A stretch of 64,000 nucleotides of DNA from Levilactobacillus huananensis (GTDB lineage: Bacteria; Bacillota; Bacilli; Lactobacillales; Lactobacillaceae): assembly GCF_003946145.1 (NCBI RefSeq), contig NZ_RHOC01000005.1, positions 92,299 through 156,298 of the forward strand, given 5' to 3'. The notes under the pieces are model-generated. The model was not told where the DNA came from, did no database searches, and worked only from the letters and a program-made list of their open reading frames with translations. A program made the position numbers and the translations under genes. Positions 22,045 to 30,720 of the stretch are shown in pieces. Position 1 is the first letter of the stretch, and each line of letters begins with the position of its first letter.

Positions 22045-22116
22045 AGCGGAAGACGGGATTCGAACCCGCGACCCCCACCATGGCAAGGTGATGTTCTACC
22101 ACTGAACTACTTCCGC
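22045..22116 (-). tRNA. tRNA-Gly (anticodon GCC)
   Basis: 72 nt. Anticodon loop TTGCCAT, anticodon GCC. Acceptor GCGGAAG/CTTCCGC, discriminator T. No encoded CCA. Confidence 0.97.
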
Positions 22117-22143
22117 AAATTGGCTATAAAATTAATGGAACCA

Positions 22144-22216
22144 TGCCGACTAGAGGATTCGAACCTCCGACCTCCTCATTACTAGTGAGATGCTCTGCCA
22201 ACTGAGCTAAGTCGGC
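22144..22216 (-). tRNA. tRNA-Thr (anticodon AGT)
   Basis: 73 nt. Anticodon stem TCTCA/TGAGG with loop CTAGTAA, so the anticodon is AGT (A34). Bacterial A34 tRNAs other than Arg(ACG) are uncommon; A34 would probably need inosine conversion to read ACC. All arms pair. No encoded CCA. Confidence 0.95.
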
Positions 22217-22253
22217 AAAATATTTTTTATAAATATTTTGCAATATTTAGTTA

Positions 22254-22335
22254 TGCAGGTGAAGGGACTCGAACCCCCACGTCATAAGACACTAGAACCT
22301 AAATCTAGCGCGTCTGCCAGTTCCGCCACACCTGC
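22254..22335 (-). tRNA. tRNA-Leu (anticodon TAG)
   Basis: 82 nt with long variable arm. Anticodon loop TTTAGGT, anticodon TAG. Acceptor GCAGGTG/CACCTGC pairs fully. No encoded CCA. Confidence 0.97.
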
Positions 22336-22372
22336 AACGTTGGCGAACTAACGCCAGGGACTTTATTCCCGA

Positions 22373-22445
22373 TGGAGGATACAGGGCTCGAACCTGTGAC
22401 CCTCTGCTTGTAAGGCAGACGCTCTCCCAACTGAGCTAATCCTCC
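22373..22445 (-). tRNA. tRNA-Val (anticodon TAC)
   Basis: 73 nt, first tRNA of the transcript. Anticodon loop CTTACAA, anticodon TAC. Acceptor GGAGGAT/ATCCTCC. No encoded CCA. Confidence 0.97.
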
Positions 22446-22487
22446 ATATGCTTTCAAACAAGATATCTCGCTCGAAACAACTATTAT

Positions 22488-22516
22488 AATTTACCATGCC
22501 GGGAAGATGATGTCAA
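22488..22516 (-). promoter_or_regulatory. promoter of the tRNA cluster
   Basis: TTGACA - 17 bp - TAAATT preceded by TGG (extended -10). A perfect TATAAT overlaps 5 bp further on but is too far from the -35. The cluster is therefore independent of any rRNA operon. Confidence 0.75.
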
Positions 22517-22673
22517 CAACATTTTTAAATTATTTTGAATAAATATTCGCTGACTGAATAACTACTCCCGTAACAACATTTAATATTGTAGCGTATCCCA
22601 AATAAAAAAGCCAGCCTTTTTTTGATTTTTTTTACAAGAAACTGGACTAGGTCCCCACTTTCCTCCTGAAAAC

Positions 22674-22705
22674 ACAAAAAGAGCCCGACCAATAGGTCGA
22701 CCTCT
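22674..22705 (-). terminator. intrinsic terminator of serS
   Basis: 11-bp stem AGAGGTCGACC / GGTCGGGCTCT with one mismatch, loop TATT, then TTTTTGTG on the minus strand. The remaining space to the tRNA promoter (22517-22673) shows only poly-A/T tracts and no gene. Confidence 0.88.
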
Positions 22706-22739
22706 TTGCTGAAACTTGTCGTGTAATTATCCAAAAGGG

Positions 22740-24011
22740 TTACTTGGTAATTCGAGTTACACCGCCCATGTAAGGGACCAACACGTCCGGAATCGTTACG
22801 GAACCATCAGCGTTTTGGTAGTTTTCCAAAATTGCTGCGACTGTCCGACCGACAGCCAAACCAGATCCGTTCAAGGCATGGACATATTGTAACTTGCCAT
22901 TGTCATCGCGATACTGGATGTGAGCGCGCCGTGCTTGGAAGTCTGTGGTGTTGGAGCAGCTAGAGATTTCACGATAAGTGTTCTGGTTCGGGAACCAAAC
23001 CTCCAAATCATGCGTCATAGCAGCTGTAAAGCTCATGTCACTGGTTGTGAGCGTAATGACGTGGTAAGCCAGGCCAAGCTTCTGTAAGAGCATCTCAGCG
23101 TGTTTAGTCAGAGCTTCCAGTTCATCCCATGAGTTTTCCGGCTTACAGAACTTCACCATTTCAACCTTGTTAAATTGGTGAAGGCGAATTAAGCCTCGAG
23201 TATCGCGACCCGCACTCCCAGCTTCGGAACGAAAGGCTGGGGTCAACGCCGTAAACCAGACTGGCAACTTTTCTTCAGGAATGACTTCGTTACGGTAGTA
23301 ATTCACTAAAGGCACTTCGGCCGTTGGAATCAGTGTCATGTCCTCATCACGCAACTGGTAAACATCTTCCTTAAACTTAGGAAATTGCCCAGTCCCATAC
23401 ATGGAGTCATCGTTGACGATGTATGGTGGCAAGACTTCAGTGAAACCCGCCTCGGAATTTTGATCCAAGAAGAAGTTATAAACGGCCCGCTCCAAACGAG
23501 CCCCAAGACCCATGTAATACAGATAACGGCTACCAGAGACCTTAGCTCCCCGTTCAAAGTCGAGGATCCCAAGGCTTTCCCCGATTTCCCAGTGTGCCTT
23601 AGGGTCAAAGTCTAAATTAGGCTTTTCGCCCCATTGCCGTAATTCAACACTGCCATCTTCATCCAAACCAACTGGCACGTTGTCATTAGGAATGTTAGGT
23701 AAGTGCGCAGCAGCATCATGAACTTGGTCCTTCAAGGTATCCAGTTCGGCATCTAAAGCCTTGATGTCGGCACTAACCTGACGCATTTCCTTAATCTTAT
23801 CGTCGGCGTCTTCCTTGTTACGCTTCAATTGTGAAATCTCATCGGACACCGTGTTGCGTTGAGCCTTCATCGTTTCACTCTTGACGATCAATTCCCGCCG
23901 CTTGGCATCTAAGGCCAGTAAGGCATCAATGTCAGCTGGATCAACGTTTCTTGTGGCTAACTTCTCTTTAATAAAGTCTGGTTCTTGGCGAATTAACTTT
24001 AAATCTAACAT
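22740..24011 (-). CDS. serS: seryl-tRNA synthetase
   Basis: 423 residues. Class II synthetase charging serine. Starts [21 protein letters not shown], then the long N-terminal antiparallel coiled coil (about 30-100), then the catalytic core with [24 protein letters not shown] (motif 2) and [16 protein letters not shown] (motif 3). An in-frame upstream extension of 57 codons is open but is the T-box leader, not protein. Ribosome binding site GAAGGGAG precedes ATG. Confidence 0.97.
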   Translation of the reverse strand: MLDLKLIRQEPDFIKEKLATRNVDPADIDALLALDAKRRELIVKSETMKAQRNTVSDEISQLKRNKEDADDKIKEMRQVSADIKALDAELDTLKDQVHDAAAHLPNIPNDNVPVGLDEDGSVELRQWGEKPNLDFDPKAHWEIGESLGILDFERGAKVSGSRYLYYMGLGARLERAVYNFFLDQNSEAGFTEVLPPYIVNDDSMYGTGQFPKFKEDVYQLRDEDMTLIPTAEVPLVNYYRNEVIPEEKLPVWFTALTPAFRSEAGSAGRDTRGLIRLHQFNKVEMVKFCKPENSWDELEALTKHAEMLLQKLGLAYHVITLTTSDMSFTAAMTHDLEVWFPNQNTYREISSCSNTTDFQARRAHIQYRDDNGKLQYVHALNGSGLAVGRTVAAILENYQNADGSVTIPDVLVPYMGGVTRITK

Positions 24012-24029
24012 GGTTAAACTCCCTTCGAT

Positions 24030-24250
24030 TTGCTGGATGATACAAAAAAAGCCTCCGTCACATGGGACGAAGACCTTCGCGGTACCACCCAAGTTCATGG
24101 CATAGCCATACACTTGAACATGATAACGGTCTGCACCGTGCGGCATTACCCGCCCACTAGTTAGTCGTGCTGGAAATTTCAATGTCGCGGTTTTCAGCTT
24201 ACCCCGCTTCTCTGGCCATCTACTTAATAGGCACGTCGTGTTTACTAATT
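24030..24250 (-). promoter_or_regulatory. T-box riboswitch of serS
   Basis: Leader of about 220 nt. The T-box sequence GGGTGGTACCGCG is at 24078-24090 (minus). A terminator, 9-bp stem GTCTTCGTC / GACGGAGGC plus TTTTTTT (24044-24072), follows at once and competes with the antiterminator. Stem I lies around 24140-24225; the specifier is probably a serine codon within TTTCCAGCAC (TCC or AGC), which I could not settle by eye. Uncharged tRNA-Ser should promote serS expression. Confidence 0.93.
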
Positions 24251-24256
24251 GCCATA

Positions 24257-24285
24257 ATCATACCGCATTTTATCGGAATAAACAA
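24257..24285 (-). promoter_or_regulatory. serS promoter
   Basis: TTGTTT - 17 bp - TATGAT, directly after the deoxynucleoside kinase stop codon. Confidence 0.7.
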
Positions 24286-24288
24286 CGC

Positions 24289-24921
24289 TTAAAGCGTAGC
24301 AATCTTTTCATCAATTAGTTGGAGAACTTGACGACGGGCGTCGGCATCTTCAACGAAGTCTAACTTGTCCCCATCGATTTGCATCTTAGGTGACTTGTCG
24401 TAGCTGTTGTACCAATCAACGTAACGTTGGTCGAGTTCCTTGTAGTATTCGTATAGGCTTGGATCATGGTCGATTTGTTCGAAAGAACGACCACGCTTTT
24501 GAATCCGAGCCAACATCGTTTCAAAGGAGATGTTGATGTGGATCAGCAAGTCAGGGTTCTTCTTGTGTGTTGCGTCAGGAAGTTCTTCCATCATGTTGGC
24601 CAGTAAGGAGTCATAGATATCAACTTCAGTAGCCGTAGCCCGGCCTAAGTCGGCGTTCAAATGGAAGAGTAAGGAATCTTCGAAGATGGACCGATCGAGC
24701 ACGCTCTCGTCATCAGCGTTGGCTGCCTTGATGCTGTCCAGCCGCTTGTTAAGGAAATAGATCTGTAACAGAAAGGCATACTTCTGTGGGTTTTTGTAGA
24801 ACAACGGTAAGATCTTGTTGTCATCCACTGATTCATAAAAAGCTGGTTTGTGAAGGTGGTCGGCAAGCAGACTAGTCAGACTAGTCTTGCCGGCGCCAAT
24901 GGTTCCTGATAGTACGAGCAT
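24289..24921 (-). CDS. deoxyadenosine/deoxyguanosine kinase family protein
   Basis: 210 residues. Salvage enzyme phosphorylating purine deoxynucleosides with ATP. P-loop GTIGAGKTSLT at the N-terminus, the DRS motif in SVLDRSIFEDSLLF, and the lid arginines in RIQKRGRSFEQ are visible. Lactobacilli often carry dAK/dGK pairs, but only one gene is here, so the exact base preference is open. Own promoter; a GC-rich hairpin CCGGGG/CCCCGG lies in its short 5' UTR. Confidence 0.9.
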   Translation of the reverse strand: MLVLSGTIGAGKTSLTSLLADHLHKPAFYESVDDNKILPLFYKNPQKYAFLLQIYFLNKRLDSIKAANADDESVLDRSIFEDSLLFHLNADLGRATATEVDIYDSLLANMMEELPDATHKKNPDLLIHINISFETMLARIQKRGRSFEQIDHDPSLYEYYKELDQRYVDWYNSYDKSPKMQIDGDKLDFVEDADARRQVLQLIDEKIATL

Positions 24922-24984
24922 GCAATCTCTCCTTTATTTACTGACGCACCGGGGACTTGCCCCGGAAATTTTTCAACACTACAT

Positions 24985-25013
24985 ATTGTACCAACCCCAC
25001 CGTGAAAAGACAA
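24985..25013 (-). promoter_or_regulatory. promoter of the deoxynucleoside kinase gene
   Basis: TTGTCT - 17 bp - TACAAT with TGG before the -10 hexamer. Confidence 0.75.
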
Positions 25014-25069
25014 CATATCGTGGAAATTTTGTCTCAGCAGGTACGGCCATTTGTCCCCTTATGGGATAC

Positions 25070-25108
25070 AAAACGGCGCCTAGTCAAGATTTACTCGACT
25101 GGGCGCCG
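25070..25108 (-). terminator. intrinsic terminator of the lysP-like gene
   Basis: Long GC-rich stem CGGCGCC...AGTC paired with GACT...GGCGCCG, then TTTTG on the minus strand, about 40 nt after the stop. Confidence 0.85.
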
Positions 25109-25149
25109 CAGAAAATTTAATTTTAATTGTTGATGATCAAGTCAGCCTA

Positions 25150-26640
25150 TTAATCTTTGTCTTTCAGTGTTCCTTCTTCATGAATTGGCGAAACGTCAAC
25201 CTCATCCAAAGGAATCAACTTCGTGTGGTGCCGGATCTTATACACAGCGTAGAGTACCAGCACTAATGGCACACTGATGTAGGTGATCAGGACCTGCTCC
25301 CAGTTACCAGTAAAAAACGACTGTGGATCTTGACCAACAATCACGGCGACACAGAGAACCAAAGCCAATAGTGGACCCACTGGGAACCACTTAGCATGGT
25401 ACTTCAACTCGCTGAGCTTGTGGCCCTGACGAACGAATGCCCGCCGGAAACGGAAGTGTGATAAGGCAATTCCGAACCAAGCAATGAACCCGGTTAACCC
25501 ACTAGCAGCCACTAACCACAAGTAAATCTGTGGACCGGCAATACTCGTGAAGAAGGTTACAGCAGCAACGATAGTCGTTGCAATCAGTGCTGGATAAGGA
25601 ATCCCGTTCTTCCAAGTCCGTTCGAAAAGCTTTGGTGCATAGCCTTCCTTAGACAGGGAATAGAGCATCCGAGTTGACGCATACATCCCGGAGTTCGCCG
25701 ATGAGATGACGGAAGTTAAGATAACCGCATTCATCACACTCGCTGCGGCAGCCAAACCGGCACGCCGGAAGACCAGCGTGAAGGGACTGATTGCCACATC
25801 ACTAGCCGAAGACCCAAGCAAATCAGGACTCGTGTAAGGTAAGACGGCGGCAATAACGAAAATAGCTAAGATATAGAATAAAATAATCCGCCAAAACACC
25901 TGGTTAATTGCCTTTGGCACATCATGTTCAGGGTCTTCTGATTCACCAGCCGTGATCCCGACTAATTCGGTCCCTTGGAAGGAGAATCCGGCAACCACGA
26001 ACACACTCAGAATGGCTGGGAAGCCACCCACGAATGGTGCCTTTTTGTAAGTAAAGTTGTCTAAGCCTGTTGCGTGACCACCCATGATACCCACGATAGT
26101 CATGAACCCAACAGCCAGGAAGACGAAGATCGTGATGACCTTGATTAAGGACATCCAAAATTCGGTTTCACCGAAGGCCTGAACTGACATGGCATTGATA
26201 AAGACAATCAAGACCAATGCAACCAGGCTCCAGATCCAGCCGGGAACCCCTGGTAACCAGAATTTCATCACCAACGCTGCCGTCGAAATATCTACGGCAA
26301 CCGTGATTGCCCAGTTAAACCAGTAATTCCAACCCATTGCGAATCCAAGTGCTGGATCCACGTACTTGGAAGAATAGGCCGCGAACGACCCAGAAATTGG
26401 CATGTTCGTTGCCATTTCTCCCAAACTTGTCATTAGGAAATAGACCATCAGGCCCATCCCAATGTATGCTACTAACGCCCCACCGGGTCCAGCTGTAGAA
26501 ATGGCAGAACCACTTGCTACGAAAAGCCCGGTACCAATGCACCCGCCTAAGGCAATCATGGAAACGTGACGGGTCTTAAGACCACGCTTAACAGATTCCG
26601 TGACTTCTGGTGTGGATGACTTTGTAATATCCTGCTTCAT
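25150..26640 (-). CDS. lysP: amino acid permease, lysine-specific (LysP-like)
   Basis: 496 residues, 12 membrane helices, APC superfamily. From what I recall of E. coli LysP it is similar over its length: KTRHVSMIALGGCIGTGLFVASG, the GSFAAYSSKYVDPALGFAMGWNYWFNWA block, and FSFQGTELVGITAGESEDPEHDVPKAI. Takes up lysine with protons in LysP; the substrate here is inferred. Single-gene transcript with a strong promoter and a long leader. Confidence 0.82.
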   Translation of the reverse strand: MKQDITKSSTPEVTESVKRGLKTRHVSMIALGGCIGTGLFVASGSAISTAGPGGALVAYIGMGLMVYFLMTSLGEMATNMPISGSFAAYSSKYVDPALGFAMGWNYWFNWAITVAVDISTAALVMKFWLPGVPGWIWSLVALVLIVFINAMSVQAFGETEFWMSLIKVITIFVFLAVGFMTIVGIMGGHATGLDNFTYKKAPFVGGFPAILSVFVVAGFSFQGTELVGITAGESEDPEHDVPKAINQVFWRIILFYILAIFVIAAVLPYTSPDLLGSSASDVAISPFTLVFRRAGLAAAASVMNAVILTSVISSANSGMYASTRMLYSLSKEGYAPKLFERTWKNGIPYPALIATTIVAAVTFFTSIAGPQIYLWLVAASGLTGFIAWFGIALSHFRFRRAFVRQGHKLSELKYHAKWFPVGPLLALVLCVAVIVGQDPQSFFTGNWEQVLITYISVPLVLVLYAVYKIRHHTKLIPLDEVDVSPIHEEGTLKDKD

Positions 26641-26899
26641 GTTCTTTTCCTCCTTCTTGCTCGAAGGACCTTCTCAACATAGCCCCATAACTTTTCACCA
26701 TGGTGAAGAAATGCACATGACTAAACCATTGAAAGCACTTCATAACGCTTTACGTTGCTATGGCGGTCTCAGAACTTTGAATGCGGTCACCCCACCAAAT
26801 CACAGATTACGATTGGTTTTGCTTCCAACATTCGCCACCGTAAAAAACCGCCTTTTTACGGATGAATAAATATTATTAGCGGTACCCTTTTCATCAACA
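26641..26899 (-). promoter_or_regulatory. long unexplained leader of the lysP-like gene
   Basis: About 258 nt of 5' UTR. Visible elements: CCGTAAAAA/TTTTTTACGG hairpin, GGTGGGGTGACCGC (distantly like a T-box), AACG-TAAAG-CGTT and a perfect 14-bp palindrome TTCACCATGGTGAA. I find no lysine-riboswitch core and no ordinary T-box. Confidence 0.4.
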
Positions 26900-26905
26900 C
26901 ATTGT

Positions 26906-26934
26906 AGTATAGCTACCACTATCTGATTTTGCAA
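26906..26934 (-). promoter_or_regulatory. lysP promoter
   Basis: TTGCAA - 17 bp - TATACT on the minus strand. Confidence 0.75.
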
Positions 26935-26969
26935 GGTTAATTTGGTGTGAGCGCAAATTGTTTCTCTTC

Positions 26970-27500
26970 TTACAAATCGAGGCTCAATGCCAATAAAACT
27001 TGTGGTTTTGGGGCCAAGCTCTCCCCAACGGGCAAGCGAACCTCTGGATTCACCACCCGGAAATTTAGTTTTTCCAAAACATGTAAAGATCGCGTATTAC
27101 TTTTCAGAACCGAAGCTTCAATTTCCCGCAATTCAGCATAATGTTGACGAACACCCTGTATACTGCCTCGCAAAGCTTCCGTCATCAACCCTTGCCCCCA
27201 GTACTCTGGTGACATCAGGTAGCCCAATTCACGCCGCGTCTCGTCTGGTTCGCCGTTTTCATTAACTACCGGGTACCACACGATTGATCCAATATAGCGG
27301 TTCGTAGCCTTATCTATTATAGCAAAAGCCATGCCAGTGGCCTTCTCACTTTGAAACCAACTGTCTAACTGTTCAGCGGTTGGGGCCATGTTCTGCCCAG
27401 CTGGTAACGCAACCTCCGGCGTTGAGAGAAGCTCACCATAGGCCTGACGATCGCTGTCAGTTACCGGCCTAACGATTAAACGTTTCGTCTCTACAATCAT
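26970..27500 (-). CDS. GNAT family N-acetyltransferase (RimJ/RimL-like)
   Basis: 176 residues from ATG at 27500, which has AAGGAGG 8 nt upstream; ten extra in-frame codons precede it but lack a binding site. Begins IVETKRLIVRPVTDSDRQAY, ends each core strand in GNAT style, with the acetyl-CoA region around ELGYLMSPEYWGQGLMTEALRG. Family members acetylate ribosomal protein N-termini or small molecules; substrate unknown. Transcribed away from the neighbouring esterase. Confidence 0.88.
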   Translation of the reverse strand: MIVETKRLIVRPVTDSDRQAYGELLSTPEVALPAGQNMAPTAEQLDSWFQSEKATGMAFAIIDKATNRYIGSIVWYPVVNENGEPDETRRELGYLMSPEYWGQGLMTEALRGSIQGVRQHYAELREIEASVLKSNTRSLHVLEKLNFRVVNPEVRLPVGESLAPKPQVLLALSLDL

Positions 27501-27534
27501 GCTTGCTACCTCCTTATTTCCGTCACTCATCGAA

Positions 27535-27554
27535 TTGCGTTACAATAAACGCAA
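27535..27554. repeat. 20-bp inverted repeat between divergent genes
   Basis: TTGCGTT - ACAATA - AACGCAA, perfect 7-bp arms, in the spacer between the acetyltransferase and the esterase. Possible operator; no regulator is adjacent. Confidence 0.5.
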
Positions 27555-27629
27555 TTAGCTTCGCAAGCCCGGCCTAAGATCAGGTTCGGTTTGTTGTCCC
27601 TATCATGACTGAAAACAGGAGGTTTCGCA

Positions 27630-28424
27630 ATGAAAATTATCAAACAATCCTTGGCACCCGATTCGAATGCGTATCTACAAGGCTATTTACGGCAGGATGC
27701 AGCTACACCACAGCACTACCCAGCCATGATTATCGTTCCCGGTGGGTCTTACACCCATATTCCCGAACAACAGGCTGAAGACTTAGCACTCGCCTGGTCG
27801 GCACGTGGCTATCAGGCATTCTTCCTACGCTACAGCTTCGTTGCGGAGAAACACCCCCTCCTACCGGCCCCAGTTATCGAATTGGGTCAAGCAATGGCTA
27901 GTCTGCGGCATAACGCGGCAGACTGGCAGATCGATACAGACCGTATCACCATTGCTGGGTTCTCAGTCGGAGGTCACATCGTCGCCCTCTACAATGATCT
28001 CTGGCATTTAGACAGCTTTGCGAAAAGCGTCGGCGTCTCAACTGAGGCCTTAAAACCTCAAGCGGTCATCTTAGGTTACCCGGTCATCACGCCTCAGGCC
28101 GGTTTCCCAACTGATCCGGCAATGCTTGATGCCTGGACCGACGCCCCCGAAAAAATTGCGGCGGACCAACAAGTTACCGCGCAGAATGCGCCGACCTTTG
28201 TCTGGGCCACTGCGGCGGATCCGCTGGTACCCGTTCAGAATGCCCTAGCCTATGCTCAGGCCTCTATTACCCAAGGCGTAGACACAGAACTTCACCTTTT
28301 CCACCACGGTCCACACGGCCTCGCACTGGCTAACCCAGTCACGGCCTGGAAACCAGGAACGGCCTTACCACACGTGGCCCACTGGATGGACTTGGCTCAA
28401 GAATGGTTACAAGAACTCGACTAG
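27630..28424 (+). CDS. alpha/beta hydrolase, acetyl esterase-like
   Basis: 264 residues, cytoplasmic, no signal peptide. Oxyanion motif PGGSYTH near residue 36, nucleophile elbow GFSVGG (serine near 114), later an aspartate in ATAADPLVP and histidine in LFHHGPHGLAL, giving a full catalytic triad. This arrangement is typical of carbohydrate or aryl ester esterases in lactobacilli. Strong ribosome binding site CAGGAGG. Monocistronic, closed by a long terminator. Confidence 0.88.
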   Translation: MKIIKQSLAPDSNAYLQGYLRQDAATPQHYPAMIIVPGGSYTHIPEQQAEDLALAWSARGYQAFFLRYSFVAEKHPLLPAPVIELGQAMASLRHNAADWQIDTDRITIAGFSVGGHIVALYNDLWHLDSFAKSVGVSTEALKPQAVILGYPVITPQAGFPTDPAMLDAWTDAPEKIAADQQVTAQNAPTFVWATAADPLVPVQNALAYAQASITQGVDTELHLFHHGPHGLALANPVTAWKPGTALPHVAHWMDLAQEWLQELD

Positions 28425-28572
28425 TTGACCGATTGACCATTTACCGGCTGCTAACCACCAGGCGGCATTAGTCTATCGCTCACGTGAATCAATTCAACTC
28501 AGTTGATGACAGTCATCGTCTGGAAAACTGGAAGGCAGCATTCCAGACGTAATCAGATCAAACAAATTAAAG

Positions 28573-28622
28573 AGCACACCAACAACCGAAACAACCAGTT
28601 GTTGATGTGCTCTATTTTTTGT
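28573..28622 (+). terminator. intrinsic terminator of the esterase gene
   Basis: 16-bp stem AGAGCACACCAACAAC / GTTGTTGATGTGCTCT with one wobble, then ATTTTTTG. An upstream 9-bp inverted repeat CGTCTGGAA/TTCCAGACG (28517-28549) has no T-run. Confidence 0.9.
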
Positions 28623-28662
28623 CTATTCAGTCATTAACCCGCCTGACCTTCTGGCAGAGAGG

Positions 28663-29331
28663 CTAAATCTCGGAACGTTTCAGTAACGGCCACCCCTGCA
28701 TCTTCGGAGCGAATCGGATATAAAGTCCTTCCGCCACCTGTAACCACAAGTAAGCCAAAAGAATTGCCCCAATCGTGTCCGTTGGATAATGGGCATTGAG
28801 ATAAACCCGTGAGATCATCACAAGAGCCATCCAAAGAATCAAGACAACTCGGAGCAACCAGGCTTTCCAATTCTTACCAATCATCGGAATGAGAATGACC
28901 CAAATCATGGCGATGACAAGGAATGTACCAAACACGTGTCCACTAGGAAAACTAAAGCCATCATCAATGGCCAAATGTGCTGCAGGTCTTGGGCGTGCCA
29001 CGACCTTTTTGACAAGTGATGCGATAACATCCCCGCCAGCTAGCGTTGCCAAACACCAGAGTGCTGGAATCTTAAATTTAAAGCCCCAAAGGAAGAACGC
29101 CAGCACCAAAACCCAGATAATAGCTAGCTTGGGTTCAGCTAGGCTGGTCACTCCCCGATAAAGTAGCGTTTTCCAACCCGGTTGGGTCTTCTGGATAACA
29201 TCGACAATTGATGAATCCAAGAAGCTCACGTAGGCATTCTGTGCCTTTACGAAAAACGCAACGACCAGGAAGAGGACGGTGGCAAGTGTGAACTTCCACG
29301 GCCGATCCCGGTCTCGATCAAATAGCATCAT
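28663..29331 (-). CDS. PAP2 family membrane phosphatase
   Basis: 222 residues, about six membrane helices. All three acid phosphatase motifs are present: KKVVARPRP, FPSGHVFG and SRVYLNAHYPTDT. Members dephosphorylate undecaprenyl pyrophosphate or phosphatidylglycerophosphate at the outer membrane face. Which substrate applies is not visible. Extended -10 promoter TGGTATACT at 29381-29386. Confidence 0.92.
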   Translation of the reverse strand: MMLFDRDRDRPWKFTLATVLFLVVAFFVKAQNAYVSFLDSSIVDVIQKTQPGWKTLLYRGVTSLAEPKLAIIWVLVLAFFLWGFKFKIPALWCLATLAGGDVIASLVKKVVARPRPAAHLAIDDGFSFPSGHVFGTFLVIAMIWVILIPMIGKNWKAWLLRVVLILWMALVMISRVYLNAHYPTDTIGAILLAYLWLQVAEGLYIRFAPKMQGWPLLKRSEI

Positions 29332-29380
29332 GATTGTAATTCCTTTCGTCTTACCCGATTCTGGGAAACCCCTAGCAATG

Positions 29381-29386
29381 AGTATA
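29381..29386 (-). promoter_or_regulatory. extended -10 promoter of the PAP2 gene
   Basis: TATACT preceded by TGG, without a good -35, 50 nt upstream of the start. It also separates the PAP2 gene from the ThrE pair. Confidence 0.55.
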
Positions 29387-29427
29387 CCACCTCCCGTCTA
29401 GATTTCTAGAGGAGGCTGGGGATTTGC

Positions 29428-29877
29428 CTAGCGTCGATGACGCCAAGCACGTTGTTGGACTCGATTCACTAGTTCCGATAAGAGGAACCCAAACGCAATA
29501 GAACCGGAGATCATCACCACTTGCATCATGAAGACGAAAGCAGTGGCATTTTGGCCCAAAGCAAAATTCTTAATCATTTGATAAGCTTGTCCCCCGGGAA
29601 CCAATGGCACTAATGCCGGAATATTGAAGAGAATCATCGGCATTTTCTTAATACGAGCCGCCTGCAAGGAAGCCACACCAATAGCGAAAGCCCCAAGCAG
29701 GTTTCCGACCACGTATCCCCCACCACTCAAGACAGTAAATCGATACAAGAGAAAGCCAAGTACTCCGATCCAACCGCCAAAGTTTAACGCTCGTCTGGGA
29801 ATATTGATTAAGACCCCAAAGGCCAGCGTTGACACATAAGTCCCTGCGACCTCGATAAAAAATTCTAATACTGTCAT
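29428..29877 (-). CDS. threonine/serine exporter, C-terminal half (ThrE2 type)
   Basis: 149 residues, four hydrophobic segments. Corresponds to the ThrE C-terminal (DUF3815-type) module: it has the family-like NIPALVPLVPGGQAYQMIKNFALGQ stretch. Follows the N-terminal half by 12 nt with a good ribosome binding site (AAGGAGCG). The two proteins probably form one exporter that in Corynebacterium is a single chain. Confidence 0.87.
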   Translation of the reverse strand: MTVLEFFIEVAGTYVSTLAFGVLINIPRRALNFGGWIGVLGFLLYRFTVLSGGGYVVGNLLGAFAIGVASLQAARIKKMPMILFNIPALVPLVPGGQAYQMIKNFALGQNATAFVFMMQVVMISGSIAFGFLLSELVNRVQQRAWRHRR

Positions 29878-29889
29878 GTCGATCGCTCC

Positions 29890-30645
29890 TTATAAGAACT
29901 GCAGGACCATGGCGATCCCAAAACCAATCGCAGCGGCACTCACTAGGGCCTCTACTGCTCGGGCTGGGCCACTAACCAAGTTACCCGCTAGAACATCTCG
30001 CACCGAGTTAGTAATTGGCACTCCGGGAACAAGTGGCATGACCCCACCAATGATAATGTCATCGACACTAAGTCCTAGGCCCATATGCACGGCCAACACT
30101 GCTAAGATACCAATGGTCGCGGCCCCAGCAAATTCCGACAAGAACCGAATCTGAATGAACTTATTCAGCAGATAGAACACCAGCCACCCGATCATCCCCA
30201 CAAGACATGAGATCCAAAAGTCATGCAGATTGTGGCGAAAGACTACTTCCAAGGGACCACTGACCATTGCAGCAGCCAGCAATTGCGCCCACATCGGGAA
30301 GTACTTCGTTTCGCTGTCAAGATGATCCAGCTTATCAGCAAACTGTCGCAGGGTTATATCATGCGTAGCAAACTCTCTAGACAGTTGATTGACGACCGCA
30401 ATTTTTTCCAGGTCAAACGTCCGCCGCTTGACCGGTTGAATCTGAGCCCCCACCTCGCCGTTGATAGCCATGAGAATTCCAGTAATCATCACGAAGAGTT
30501 GACTCGTCTCGGCCCCCGCATTGTGGGCAATCCGCGTCATCGTATCCTCGACCCGCTCGATTTCAGACCCGTTTTCGATCATAATGCGGCCCGCCGTTAG
30601 TGCCGTATGTAAGATTAATTGGTCGCGTTTTTTCTGGCTACTCAC
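29890..30645 (-). CDS. threonine/serine exporter, N-terminal half (DUF1212)
   Basis: 251 residues with a GTG start 6 nt after GGAGGG. A cytoplasmic region (HTALTAGRIMIENGSEIERVEDTMTRIA) is followed by about five helices including PLVPGVPITNSVRDVLAGNL, the DUF1212 signature. In this split form it works with the protein encoded just downstream. Confidence 0.9.
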   Translation of the reverse strand: MSSQKKRDQLILHTALTAGRIMIENGSEIERVEDTMTRIAHNAGAETSQLFVMITGILMAINGEVGAQIQPVKRRTFDLEKIAVVNQLSREFATHDITLRQFADKLDHLDSETKYFPMWAQLLAAAMVSGPLEVVFRHNLHDFWISCLVGMIGWLVFYLLNKFIQIRFLSEFAGAATIGILAVLAVHMGLGLSVDDIIIGGVMPLVPGVPITNSVRDVLAGNLVSGPARAVEALVSAAAIGFGIAMVLQFL

Positions 30646-30720
30646 CGCAGACCCTCCTGTCGTTTACATTATCTCATTCATTATACGACACTCCACGGCT
30701 CGCGAGAATATCTGAGTGAT

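Noticed and set aside
22604..22633. AAAAAAGCC...TTTTTTT hairpin near the tRNA promoter
   Set aside because: Stem is almost only A-T with a minimal loop; not convincing as a terminator.
22525..22734. 69-codon open frame downstream of serS
   Set aside because: Covers the serS terminator and poly-A/T tracts; no binding site.
24012..24182. N-terminal extension of SerS
   Set aside because: It translates the T-box leader, including the terminator; the real start is at 24011.
28517..28549. CGTCTGGAA/TTCCAGACG hairpin as second terminator of the esterase gene
   Set aside because: No T-run follows; the strong terminator lies 25 nt further on.
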